DNA of 64,000 nt, from positions 18,043-82,042 of the forward strand of contig NGBS01001187.1 in the NCBI GenBank assembly GCA_002245135.1, in the 5' to 3' direction. The translations under genes and the position numbers were made by a program. The stretch's first letter is position 1; each line of letters opens with the position of its first letter. The notes beneath the pieces are model-generated. The model saw only the letters and a program-made list of their open reading frames with translations. It searched no databases and was not told the DNA's origin. Below are positions 46,861-58,705 of this stretch, one piece after another. This stretch comes from Proteromonas lacertae (Eukaryota > Sar > Bigyra > Opalinata > Proteromonadidae).

Positions 46861-49800
46861 ATGTATTGTCGTTCTTGCGCTACATTGAGCCCACCACCTT
46901 CACCAACTCATATTGAAGAATATTTGTCTGTTCCAAGATCAAGTAGAGTTTATAATGTTATTCATTATCCAAAAATTACTTTGTCGTTGGTGAAGAATAA
47001 AGAGCCAAAATCTAAACCAAAGCAAGAACAGTTTTTTGAAGAAGTTGAATATCAAGAAACTCTAAAACCTAATTTGTATTTTGTTTTTACTCACTGTTCT
47101 AAATAGAATTCATCCTTTATTTAACTATACTGTCAAAGATCCTGCTGAAAAACACTCGTATAGATTAGTCTGTTCAGTAAAACTCTCAAAAGTTTGGAAT
47201 ATTCCAACAAAACCACTCTCTATTAACTTATCACTCGCAGAATTTTGTGACACTATAGAATTCCAAGCATTACAGCGTGGTTGCGATCCTGATATAGTAT
47301 TCAAAACAAATTATTCTACATTGTATAATTAATGTTTTTTATATATATCAAATAGTCTTGAAAAGAAGCAAACACCCTCCTATTTATCATCATTTAATAA
47401 AAAATCAAGTACAAAACGTCATTTAGATCATGTAGAAGCAATATATATGAATAAAAAACTAGGATTATCATTACCACCAGAATTATCAGATCCAAAAACA
47501 AAATCCAAAAGATTAACACTTCGACCATTAAGAAAAAGTGATCAATCAATAGAAAATAATTTAAAGAAGCCAAATTTAAAGAATCAAATAGCAACAAAAA
47601 CACAAATAAAAAGATTAGAGACAAGAAAGAGGTATTTGTTAGGTTTATACATTTATTATTTAAAAATTGCAAAGTTTATTAGAAAGTATTATTTTGTACC
47701 AAATAGATATGTGAGACATAAATATTGTATTGATAAAATCATTGGAGTTTATAAATCCTATAAACAAAGGACAAAAATGTGTAATAATAACAATAATAAT
47801 AATAATAGTTTTTATATTAGAGCATTTAATTATTATATGAAGAAATATCATTCTTTAACTATTCCATGTCCTTGTGGTAAGTGTTATAATAAATATATGT
47901 TATGTCCAAAATATATATCAATTAATAAAACCTTATTCAAAATCAATCACAATAGGAATGATAAAGAGAATATAATTATAATTGTTGTTCCTTGTATATT
48001 TCCTATAACAAAGGAAATGGATTGGATTAATCAAAAGAAATATAAAATTGATAATAATTTATCTAAAACTAAATCAATTCCATATTGGGCTATTTTTTCA
48101 TCTGATTATTATAAGAGGATATTGGGATATTATAATTTTGTGAATGCTTTACATTCTTACCATTTGATATATTATTATGCAATAATAGTGATAAATAAGT
48201 TTGTTAAAGAGTATATTATTAAGCCGAAGTATATGAGGAAGAGATATTCTGATGATAGAAAGTATGTAAGAGATAAATCTAAACAAAAGAATGAAGAAAG
48301 TGAAAGTAATAAAGAAGAAGAAAATGAATGTAATAATAATAATAATGAAGTTGAGATTAAAGAGAATGAAGTAAAAGGAGAAGAGGATAGTGATGAAAAG
48401 AGTAGTAGAAACAGTCATATTAAAAAATGCAATAAGGAAGATAAAGAGGAAGAAAATGAAAGTAATAAAAATGAAGAAGTAAAGAAAGAAGAACCTGCAA
48501 ATGAATCAAATGAGAATGAGAATAATGATGAGAAACTATCATCATCATCATCTTCTTCTTCTTCTTCAGCACCACCACCACCACCACCAACAACAACAAC
48601 AAAATCAACTAATGAAGAAAAAGGACAACCATCTAAACCTCCATTAATTCCATTATCTAAAGAAAAAGAAGAAAAAGAAGATGAAATGAATGAAATAGAA
48701 CCATCAAAACAACAACCAAATGATTCAGAATTCTCTGAAGATTTCCAATCAACTAACAGTGAACAGATTCAACCAACTCCAAAGAATGAAGAGAATGAGA
48801 ATAATTCAATAGATCAAAATCAAACAGCATTAGATCTATCTTCCAATTTTGATGATTTTGAGAAAGATACTAAGAAGGAAAGTGAAGGAAAGAATGATGA
48901 TTATGATGAAGACGAGTTTTTGGATATACTAAAAGAAGAAAACATTGTAAAAGAAAATGAAAAAAGTAGTGAAAAAGAAGAAGAAGAAAAAAATAAAAAA
49001 TCTGAGGTATTTGAATCAGATAATACTTTCTCAATAAGTAATGAAAATGAAGTAAAGAAAGATGATAATGAAAAGAAAGACAATGATGATGATTTTCTAT
49101 TTGATAGTAATTCCATTAATTCAAAGAAGACAGAATCTGATAATAAGAAGGATAAAAGTAGTTCAAATGAATTTGAAGAAGAAGAGATATCAAAAGAGAA
49201 TAAAGATAGTGGCGAATTAGATAATACCTTCTCAATAAGTAATGATTATGAAAAGGAAGATAATGAAATAGAAAGAATGTCCGATAATTTAGTTAATAAC
49301 AAAAAAGATGAAAATAATGATGATGATGAATTATCATTTGATAATGTTTCAAAGAATGAAATTCCTGTAAATAAATTGGAAGTTGAAGAATCAAAAGAGA
49401 ACAAAGAAAGTAGTGAATCAAATAACACATTTTCAGCTAGTAGTGATAATATTGATAATGTACTAACTGCAAATGATAATGTGAAAGAAGAAGAAGGTAA
49501 AAAAGATGATAAGGAAAACAGAAATGAAAAAGAAACAGAAATACTTAATGATACTTTTATAGAAGTTGAGAAAGAAAATAATATTAATGACAAATTATCA
49601 GTTCAGAGTAATTCTAATCTTACTAAAGAGACAGATGATAATAATAACGAAATAGTTAATGAAGAAAATGTTGAAAATGGAGAGAATGGTGAAGTAGAAA
49701 AAGAATTATCAACTAATTGTAATAATCATCTACATGAAACAAAGGAAAATATAAAAGAAAATGGTAATGAATCAGAAGATAAAGAAGAAAAAGAAAATAG

Positions 49801-50368
49801 TTTATCTGAAGGTTATAATGAGAATAATATTGAGAATGATGATGAGATGAATGAATGTGAAGATAATTTATCTGGAGAAGATGAAGAAGATGAAGAAGAT
49901 GATAATGAAAGTAAAAGTGATAGTAATTCTGGTAGTTTATCTGAAACTGGTGGAAATGAAAATGTAATAGAAGAAAAAGGTGATATAGATGCATCTGGTA
50001 ATGATGGGGTAGAGAAAAATGATAGTGAAAATGAAGTAGAAGTGAGTGGAGAAGAAAACGAAAGTGGAGAAGATAATAATGATAATTCAGAAGAAGATGA
50101 TTCTGAAGATAATTTATCTGAAGAAGAAAACGACAATGAATCAGAAAAAGATGAATCAGAAGATGGCTCAGAAGGAAATAAATCTAATGATGACGATAAT
50201 GATAATGAAAATGATAATGATAGTTTAAATACTAATACAAACGCAACAGAAGAACCAACAGAATATGAAGATGATGAACAATATGAATTGAATTTGTTAA
50301 AAGATGAACATGGAATTAACGAAGATGATGTAGATGAAAATGATGAAGAAAATAATAATATTTTATAA
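46861..50368 (+). CDS. Large acidic low-complexity protein
   Basis: Exons 46861-47075, 47107-47322 and 47356-50368 give 1147 residues. The N-terminal 400 residues are basic and fairly ordered: a Cys pair at the start (YCRSCATLSPPPSPTHIEEY), then a Lys/Arg/Tyr-rich region with CPCGKCYNKYMLCPKY, which may bind a metal. The remaining 750 residues are almost all Glu, Asp, Asn, Ser and Lys, with short repeats such as DNTFSISN and EDNLSEE. I do not recognise a family. The acidic tail recalls nucleolar, chromatin-binding or nucleocytoplasmic scaffold proteins, but composition alone is weak evidence. The long uninterrupted frame and good introns show it is a gene. Confidence 0.75.
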
Positions 50369-50602
50369 TTATTTAATGAATGTTTCTTTTCTGCTAGATA
50401 AAATATAGGAATATAAAATACATGAGTATTAGTTAATAATAGTGATGATATTACATTGCGTATGAAATATTTCATCATTTTAGTTTTAATATGAAAATAT
50501 ATCCTTTTCAATTAGGATATAATTTTTTCTTTTTACTGCTCAAGAAAGAAATATACTATATTTTATTAATATTATTGTATTAATTACGACTTTAAAATTC
50601 AT

Positions 50603-51674
50603 TCATTCTATTCTTCTTCTTTTTCTTGCTTCTAACACATTAAAAGGATCTTTCATTTCACCTAACAATTTTCTTTTCTTATCATCTAAACAATCATCAT
50701 CATCAACATTTATCACTTTATCACTTTCTTCTTTAGTTTTTATTCTTTTAACAACTACAGGAGGAGGATTATCATTTAATAATCTACTTAATCTAGTTTT
50801 ACTTCTTATATCTTTCAACTCTACACTTTTTTTGCCTTTCTTACCACCACCAAGAGGCTGTCTTATTTTATGAAATATTCCTCCACAACTCTCCTGATGA
50901 GATGAAAACCAAAAGTCATGCGGACCTGGAGCTCTATTCATTGATCTTTTTACTATTTTATTACACATTCCATCACATTTCCACCAAAACTGATGGCAAC
51001 TATATATATACATATATAACCTTATATCATATACTTATCAAATTCTGTGAAAAATGAATGATACACTGTGATATTTGTATTAGCACATTCATTTATCCTT
51101 TTCATATGTTTTTTAAATTCTTTTCCATGAGCTTCATGTTTTTTATCTTTTAGAGTTAAAAATAAATATGCATGGATCATTTCATGCTAAATAATCAAAT
51201 CGATTTATAATCATATATACTAATAGTATGTTAATTAAATCACTTCTTGAACGAGGTTTAAGTAATGGTATGCTCAACTTCACCACACAAGACCCATCCC
51301 TGTAATAACATTTACCAGCACATCTTGTAAGCCTTTCACTCCATTTTACTTCTGTTGATTCTAACTTACCATAAAAATAGGTATTGTTAAACTTTTTTAA
51401 TAGAGCTTTAATGTTCACATTAGTATTATTTTCTTCTAAGTGTGGATCACTATAATCTTTCTTTTCGTTTTCGCATGTCAGAATTCTTCCTTCATGGATT
51501 TTTGTACCAACTCTATTGCACTTTTTTTGTGGTTTATTAAGTGTATTTGTTTTGAACTATATGAAAATTATAAAAATGATATGTTAATACACTGAAAACT
51601 ACTCCCACATCACCATTAGCAAATCCATGTATATTCTATGTAATATATATTCTTATAAACCATCATACAGACAT
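50603..51674 (-). CDS. SPRTN: SPRTN/SprT-like DNA-dependent metalloprotease
   Basis: Spliced minus-strand exons give a SprT domain: NIKALLKKFNNTYFYGKLES, VKWSERLTRCAGKCYYRDGS, then, after a junction near 51184, HEMIHAYLFLTL with the zinc-binding HExxH motif. Further on, HGKEFKKHM and a zinc-ribbon (CHQFWWKCDGMCNKIVKRSM, with SHQESCGGIF) complete the SPRTN core. The basic C-terminus includes RKRRRIE, a likely nuclear signal. SPRTN cleaves proteins crosslinked to DNA during replication. The first exon (MS only) is inferred from a 33-nt intron and is less certain. No PIP box or UBZ finger is seen. Confidence 0.88.
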
Positions 51675-52707
51675 TACAGTTTTTTATCACTTTTTACATG
51701 TAAATTACATTTTTGTAAATTTTGTTTTTTTAAGTGAAAAAATGAAAACAATACCAATAATACCAATAATTAATTATTCTTAAAAAAAACTCTTTTATCA
51801 GATATATTGATAGATTAAATAGATGAGCATATAATAGGTACTCAAACAATTGAATATAAATTGATTATTAAAATACTTTACACATTCAATGTGTAAGAAT
51901 AATAGTCAGCAAATAAAAAAGTATAAGATTTTGATATTTATATAATTCTTGACAAGATTTACTCTCAATTTTCTTTTCAAAATCTCTCACATAATAATTC
52001 CTTACTAATACCATAAATTCACTATGATTTTCCAAATAAAACACTTTAGAAGGATATACCAAACACAAACAGCAATATAACAAAAGGAGTAATTCTCTAA
52101 TAACCATTTTATCTAATCTTCATTTATTCAAGTAATATTAATTATTTTTATCATCTTATTATCGGATTTATCTTCAACTACAAAAACTTACCTAATTACC
52201 CATCTCTACTCTTTCATTCACCAATATATATAATTCAATCAAAATACATATGCGTCACAGGGCAATATTGAGCATAACATGTAGTATACAATATATTTTA
52301 AGAATTTCACATCCCAAACATGTTTGATGACTCATAATTTCATTTTCATTTTTTGAATGCTGTGACAGATTTTATCAGTAGGAGTTGATAATAATGTACT
52401 TCAAAAATGGTATATTATATGTTAATGTAGTTATAGATAGAGAAAAGAAAAGTCACATTTTCTGATTTGCTTGTAGACAAATATGTACAACATATATGTA
52501 ATTAAAATAATATATAGATGAAGTATGTATTGAAAATAGTACATTTTTTTGGATGATTTTATTTAACCGTTTTTGGTGTTTATGTCGTTAAATTTTATCT
52601 GTTAGTCTAATGTTATTAAAGAAAAAGACTAAATGTGTGAATAAAAAACTCAACTATTTTACTCAGAAAACCGAAAAAAAAATCCTCAAAAAATCTAAAA
52701 ATTTGCA
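51675..52707. other. Intergenic region with a decayed gene relic
   Basis: About 1 kb of AT-rich sequence. Apart from the pseudokinase relic at 51886-52107 I find no coding exon or structured element. The last part holds the promoter of the secreted protein gene. Confidence 0.5.
51886..52107 (-). pseudogene. Relic of the pseudokinase-LRR family
   Basis: A 73-codon minus-strand frame contains LLYCCLCLVYPSKVFYLENH and FMVLVRNYYVRDFEKKIESK. These align with LLDCCSNLVYPTQMQFFGCN and VVERKYYENDLEEIIQSQ in the gene at 25995, and with LPSKVFQINNYGG and ITRYYYLNDLEEILPN in the copy at 20695. Only the hinge part of the kinase N-lobe remains; no kinase C-lobe or LRR is found on either side. Confidence 0.6.
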
Positions 52708-55700
52708 ATGCAGAAATTAGTCATTGTGATTGTGTTTATTTGTATAAATAAATTTATATTGTTTTTAAATAGGCTTATCTACTTCAACTGAACAAAATTT
52801 AAACAAAAACAGAACTGAAAATGCCTTTGTTTGTAAAGAATTTAAAGGGAAAACTACAAGTCAAACATCTACTGGTAATATAGATGCGATGAAGGATAAA
52901 AGCTTAGAAAGTAACAGCTTAGTTTGTCCAGAATTAGACATTTTGGTTAAACTTCATTATCAGACTGCTTCTATTGAAGGGCAAATGGATAATAAAGTCA
53001 TGAAAGATATAAATATTGAGCCATTTTGTTTGTATGATGGAAAAGAGAAGATTGACTTATCAAAGTTGTTTAGATCGAAAGTTGTAGATGGTATACAATG
53101 TATGGAATTGTGTTTTAGTGAAAATGTTTATGAAATTAGAAAAAACAATCAGAGAATAAAAAGAGGCGAATTAGGTGTTTTAAGAATAGAAGTGGATAAT
53201 AAAGTTATTAAGACAATAAATATGAATGAACTTGAAGATGATCAAAGTGTGAAAGTAAAGATAAGTGAAAATAGAGAGAATCAGCTTTCAGTTAGACAAT
53301 TAGCAGGTGTTACGGTATTTCCAGAAATTAGTGAATGGGGATATTCAAATAATGCACAAGAGAATAGTTCCTGGAGTAATGTTCTAAATGATTGGATAAC
53401 TTATACTCCTTCCTCATTTCCTGAGAAGACGACAGTTACAACTTATTATCGAACAAAATTTACACTTCCAGATATAGCTGGCACAAATTCACCCATATTG
53501 AAAGTGAAATATTCAGATGGTTTGATAGTGTTTGTAAATGGAATAGAAATCTTCAGAAAGAATATGCCATTAGGAGAAATATCATCAGAAACTAAAGCAA
53601 TCAAATCATTTTCAACATCAATAGAATCAACAATCTCAATTCCTCAATCAATAATCAAAAGTTTTGACAATTTTATTGGAATAGAAATCCACAAATCAAG
53701 TTCAAGTCTATTTTCTCAAATTGATGAGTTTTCAGCTTCAATTGAAACTGTTGATAGAGGATTACAAACTCAAACAACAAAAGATAATGTAGATGTTGTT
53801 GTAAGATCAAAAGCTGGTAATGCTCCTGTAGGATCTAGTGGTGTATTTTCTAATATGTTTTCAATAACAACAGGACATTATGGAGTTAGTTTAGATAGAT
53901 TAGGAGCAGCAAAATGGTTTCCAATGAATTTCAATTTTACATTTAAGAATCATGTAGCCAAATATGTAAATCAAGTTAGACTCAGTGGATGTTCAAATAA
54001 TTTTAGAACTCATCCAAAGAGTATAAAGATATATGGTTCAGTTGATAGTGAGAATATAAATTGGATATTACTTTATACAAATACAGATCTAAAATTATCA
54101 GGACAAGATTGTAGTGATATTAAAACATTTGCATTAAACAAAATAAATAAAGCATTTGAAAGTTACAGATTAGAAGTAATATCTACTAATCAATATACTA
54201 CAAGGAAGTAATGAATGTGGACATTATATCCAAATGAAATTGTTTATATTAGATGAAAAACCACTTTCAATATGTCAAGCAAATGATGATTATCCTTCAA
54301 GTAATCTTGGAATGACTTCAATTGTATATTGTGGAAGTGGATATAAAGAAGTAAAATGTGGAAATAATGGTGTATGGGAAAGTGCAATAAATCATGAATG
54401 TGATAATGAATTAATTAAAAGTGAATGGCAATATACTGATTCAACTCCATCATCATCATCTGATTGGAATAATGATTATGTGGATGGAGAAAGTGGTTGG
54501 ATAAAAACATCTTCATCATTCCCTGATTTCGCATCTTCAATTAGATATTATCGAAATTATTTCATGATAAATGATATTTCAATAAGTGGCTCATCAAAAT
54601 TAAGAATTAGTTATAAAGATGGATTAATAATCTATGTGAATGGTGATGAAATCTTCAAAAGAAATTTCAATGGCAGTGATATAATACCATTTACATCTGC
54701 AACTGAAGAGACAATCTTAATTCCTTTACCTGTTCTAATGAATGGAAGAAATATAATAGGAATAGAAATTCATAAAAGTGATTCATCTGTTTCTGATCCA
54801 CTAACTATTTCATTAGATTTTAATAAAATTCTATCAACAACAACAGTAACAACAACAAATACAGTAAATGTAACAGAAATCGATTTAATATCAGCAAAAG
54901 GAAATCCACCGATCTCTTTTACCAATATGCACAAATCCTTTACATTTGCCAATGTAAATACAGAAGCAGATCCTGATTATTGTGGTATTACATTAGAAAA
55001 AAATAGAAAAGCAGATTTTCTTCCATTTTATATAACATACAAATTCAAAGGATATAATGCCTTTTATTTCAATGAATTTAAGATAAGTGGTTGTAGTAAT
55101 AATTTCAACAATCGTCCAAAGAATATAAAAATATTAGGTGCAACTGATAAAGATCATCCAGAATGGGAAGAATTATATTCCAATACTGATTTAGGTTTGA
55201 ATGGTGGTTTGTTTTGTAGTGAAATAAAAACCTTTCCATTAAGAAATATAAGAAAATCATATGAAAGTTACAGATTGGTTGTTGTTGATGTAGCTGCATA
55301 TGATATAAATCAATTTGCTCATTATATTCAATATCGATTATTCATATTAAATTCAGTTTCTCTTCCAATATGTAATAGTTATGATGGTTTTAAAAAAGCA
55401 TTTGCAGGTGAATCATCAATAATTGAATGTCTGAGTGGATATAAAGAAAGAAAATGTGATGAAAATGGAATATGGGAAAATGAAATAATTAATCATGAAT
55501 GTAAAACCACAAATTTATATTTATCAACCAAACCTTATAAAGAAAATACACTTAGATTAGAAAAAGACATAAAATCTTTATCAACAATAATACCTGGATT
55601 AACATACTCTGGTAAAATATTGAGAATGAAAAGTGATGATGAATTAGAATTTATAAAATCAGTGAGAATCACATTTGATAATGATATGACAGGAGTTGTT

Positions 55701-58298
55701 TATGTGAGTGTCTTAAGAGATGAAATAAAATGTAGTTATGGTTTTGAATCAATGAATTTATTAGAAATTGAATATAATTTGAAATTGAAATGTAATCTTA
55801 AACCAGTTATAAGTAGTATTGAAAATTTACCTAGTGGATTGAGTTATAATGGAGTAGGAACAATAAATGGAAGAGTAACAGATATAAGAAATGAAATAAC
55901 AACAACAGTAATACTTCAAAGTGATAAAGAGTTTAATATGACAATAGTATGGAAAAAAGGAGGTGTATTAACAAGTGGATTAGAATTTGTTATATGGAAA
56001 AAACAAAATTTGGATGGTATTAGCTCAGATGAAGTATTTATGGGAAAGACATTGAATGAAATGTGGTTGAAATTTGAAAATGGTGGTTATGATGTAAAAA
56101 ATCCAACAGTAATTACAAATGCTGAAATAGTATTTGCAGAAAGTCCATCAACTTGTAAAACTAATTATTGGATTCCATGCCAATATGCTGTAGCTAGATT
56201 AAGAGGTTATTTATATATAGCTGAAGATGGAGATTATGTATTATCTGGAGTATGTGATGATAGACTAAAATTTGCTTATGGAAATTTTGAGGTTGAAAGA
56301 TATACAACAGCTGCTTGGAATATAGAAAAGACATATTCAGTTCATTTAGTTAAAGGATATCATATTGTTGGATATTTATCATGGGCTGGAGGTGGTGGAG
56401 GTAATTTTAAAGCATATTATAAAAAGTCAACAGGAAGTAAAACCAATATAAACAAGATAATGTATAATGGTGGATTTTTATTAACTCATTTATCCTATGG
56501 AGTTAATACAATTACTTATAATGAAGGTGTGAGTAAAACAATAACAGCATCTTATGAAGGATATCCATCGAAATGGTTAATGAATCCCTCAATAGTTGGT
56601 TTAAGGTTCAGATTAGATGGAGCATTAATTGGATTTCCAACAGATTGTGATAATGAATTTAAATTAGTAGAAATTAGTTCCAATGGTGCAATTGATATTT
56701 CCAAAACGAATATTCAAATAATATGTTATAGTGAAAGTAATAAAGTGAATAAAATCAATGGATTATTTGTTAAATATTATGCAGCTAATATAGTGAATAT
56801 AAATATATTTGAAGAACCAGAATCAGCAGTTGATTCAAAATTGATGTTAAAGAGAATAGAAAAATCATCAATATTCCATAGTGAAAGTGAAGAATTATGG
56901 AATAATTTACCATTAACAATGAATCGTTTATTTATAGCTGATTATAATGGATATATGAATATAGAATCTGGTGGAAGCTATAAAATGAGATTAAAATGTT
57001 ATGATTATTGTCGATTAGAATTAGGATCAGATATAGTGTTTGAAGGATTAGGAAGTGGTTTTCATGAAATAGACAAAACAGTGGAATTAACGAATCAATT
57101 ATACAAACTAAGAATGGTTTATACCAAAAGTAGAAATGATAATATAAAAGAATTAGAATTATTATATGATAATAATAATAGTGGAATATATTCTTTAATA
57201 CCAAATGAATGGTTATTTACTGATCAACCATATCCATTTATATATTCGTCAATATATAATAAATATTATGTAAATGATGAAATATCAAATACAATAATAG
57301 ATAAGAATGTTTTATTAGATGAATTCAAATATTCAATAGAACCATCTTTACCAGATGATTTATTATTTTCAAATGAAACAGGTGAAATATCTGGAGTAGT
57401 AAATGCTGTAGAAAAAGAAAGAATTTATACAATAACAGCAGAAAAAGATGGAATAAAATATTTCTCTGAAGTAATATTTGAAGTTAAACCCCAAATTGAG
57501 CCAATAATTGAATATGCAAGTGATAGTTTAATTGGAAAAATCAATGAAGAATTTTCATTATCTCCAACAAATGTAATTTGTGATAGTATTTCCTTAGTTT
57601 CATCAGTTGATTTTATATTTATTGATTCAGATGGTATTATAACAGGTAAAGCAATAGGATCATATTCTGGAATAATCCAAGTAGATTGTATAACATATAA
57701 AACCACATCTGTTAATGTGAGTGTAAATATAAGTGGTTGTGATGAAGGATATGAGTTTTTAATAATGGATTATTTAATCAAAAGTCAAGCAGAAAGTGTG
57801 ATATTAGAAATACTAAATGGAAAAACATCTATTTATTCCTCATCAATAGAAGGATCATTAATAGTGAATAAAACTTATACTTTTATGAAATGTATAGCAA
57901 AAGAAAGCAACCAATTAAAAATAACTTCGAACTCCTATTTGGGTGGTTGGTATAAATTATCATATGAAAATAGAAATATGTTTAAATATTCCTCATTCTT
58001 TAAAGATGAAAGAATTGCAATTACAATGATTCATTCAAGTAAAAAACCAATATTAAGTTATGAATCAACCTTATTTGAATTGAATAATGAAATCTATTAT
58101 GAGTTTTATCCATCAATTGAAAATGGAGGAAAGTTATTTGTGATAAAAAATAAAGAAAATTTACCAATAGGAATGAACTTTGATAAAAATAGTGGTTTAA
58201 TATCAGGAATTCCAAGAGAGAGAAGTGAATCAAAATCAATAATAATAACAGTGAAGAATATGCCAAATGGAGAAGTAAGTGATGAATTGATGTTATAA
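52708..58298 (+). CDS. Large secreted modular protein with PA14-like and Ig-like domains (one frameshift)
   Basis: Starts MQKLVIVIVFICLSTST, a signal peptide made by splicing a 31-nt intron (52742-52772). Two tandem copies of an A-B unit follow. A has a jelly-roll-like segment (SDGLIVFVNGIEIFRKN / KDGLIIYVNGDEIFKRN); B has a discoidin-like segment (LSGCSNNFRTHPKSIKIYGS / ISGCSNNFNNRPKNIKILGA) and a Cys-rich piece (CGSGYKEVKCGNNGVWE). Then come two PA14-like regions (about 56010-56480 and 56750-57180) and several putative Ig/PIG motifs (EPSLPDDLLFSNETGEISGV, GMNFDKNSGLISGIP). A one-base shift near 54205 splits the frame within repeat B, so the gene is decayed or the base is an error. It probably binds carbohydrates or surfaces. 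The 3' end looks cut short at 58298. Confidence 0.7.
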
Positions 58299-58316
58299 TA
58301 ATAGTAAATAAAGGTT

Positions 58317-58401
58317 CTGGCACACCGAGCCGTATGACTCGGGCTCCTGGCACACCAAACCAAACTTTTTAAAAATACGTGACCTATGTCATATTAGGTC
58401 A
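58317..58401. repeat. GC-rich direct repeat and small palindromes at the element border
   Basis: CTGGCACACC occurs at 58317-58326 and again at 58347-58356, 30 bases apart, flanking an imperfect palindrome (GAGCC...GGCTC). Farther right TGACCTA (58380-58386) and TAGGTCA (58395-58401) form a perfect 7-bp inverted repeat with an 8-base spacer. The base composition is strikingly GC-rich for this window. It may be the terminal repeat of the viral element. Confidence 0.6.
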
Positions 58402-58554
58402 TAATTTATTTTTGCATTTTCTAAAAAATTCTAATATAATTTTCTTAGAATTTTCTTTATTTTATTCTTTTTGATTTTCTTGTTTCATTTGATTAAATGT
58501 AATTAGTTAGAATTGTTTTAATTGTTTTCTTAATTATATTTTTCGAAAAAAAAA

Positions 58555-58604
58555 GGGAGGAGACTCCCATCTTCATTGGGGATTGAAGATAGGAGTCTCC
58601 TCCC
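58555..58604. terminator. Perfect-looking 21-bp hairpin 3' of viral gene
   Basis: Arms 58555-58575 and 58584-58604 are inverted copies with one mismatch in 21 and an 8-base loop (TTGGGGAT). The stem begins GGGAGGAGACTCCC. It lies about 100 bases beyond the stop of the leftward gene at 58706, between that gene and the element border. Stable hairpins mark transcript ends in mimivirus and some related viruses, so a 3'-end signal is the simplest reading; a structure at the element terminus is the alternative. Confidence 0.65.
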
Positions 58605-58705
58605 TTAAAAAGAAGAACATTATGATCAAACTTATAAAATAAATAAAAAAATAAACATCAATTCAATAAGATAACAATAATAATAATAATATTAATAATA
58701 ATAAA

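Noticed and set aside
49813-50511. Minus-strand Ser-rich frame opposite the acidic protein
   Set aside because: Complement of Glu/Asp/Asn codons; no domain or splice support.
58314-58360. tRNA-like element in the GC-rich block ending GGCACACCA
   Set aside because: No acceptor-stem pairing, anticodon loop or GTTCRA box in the right spacing on either strand.
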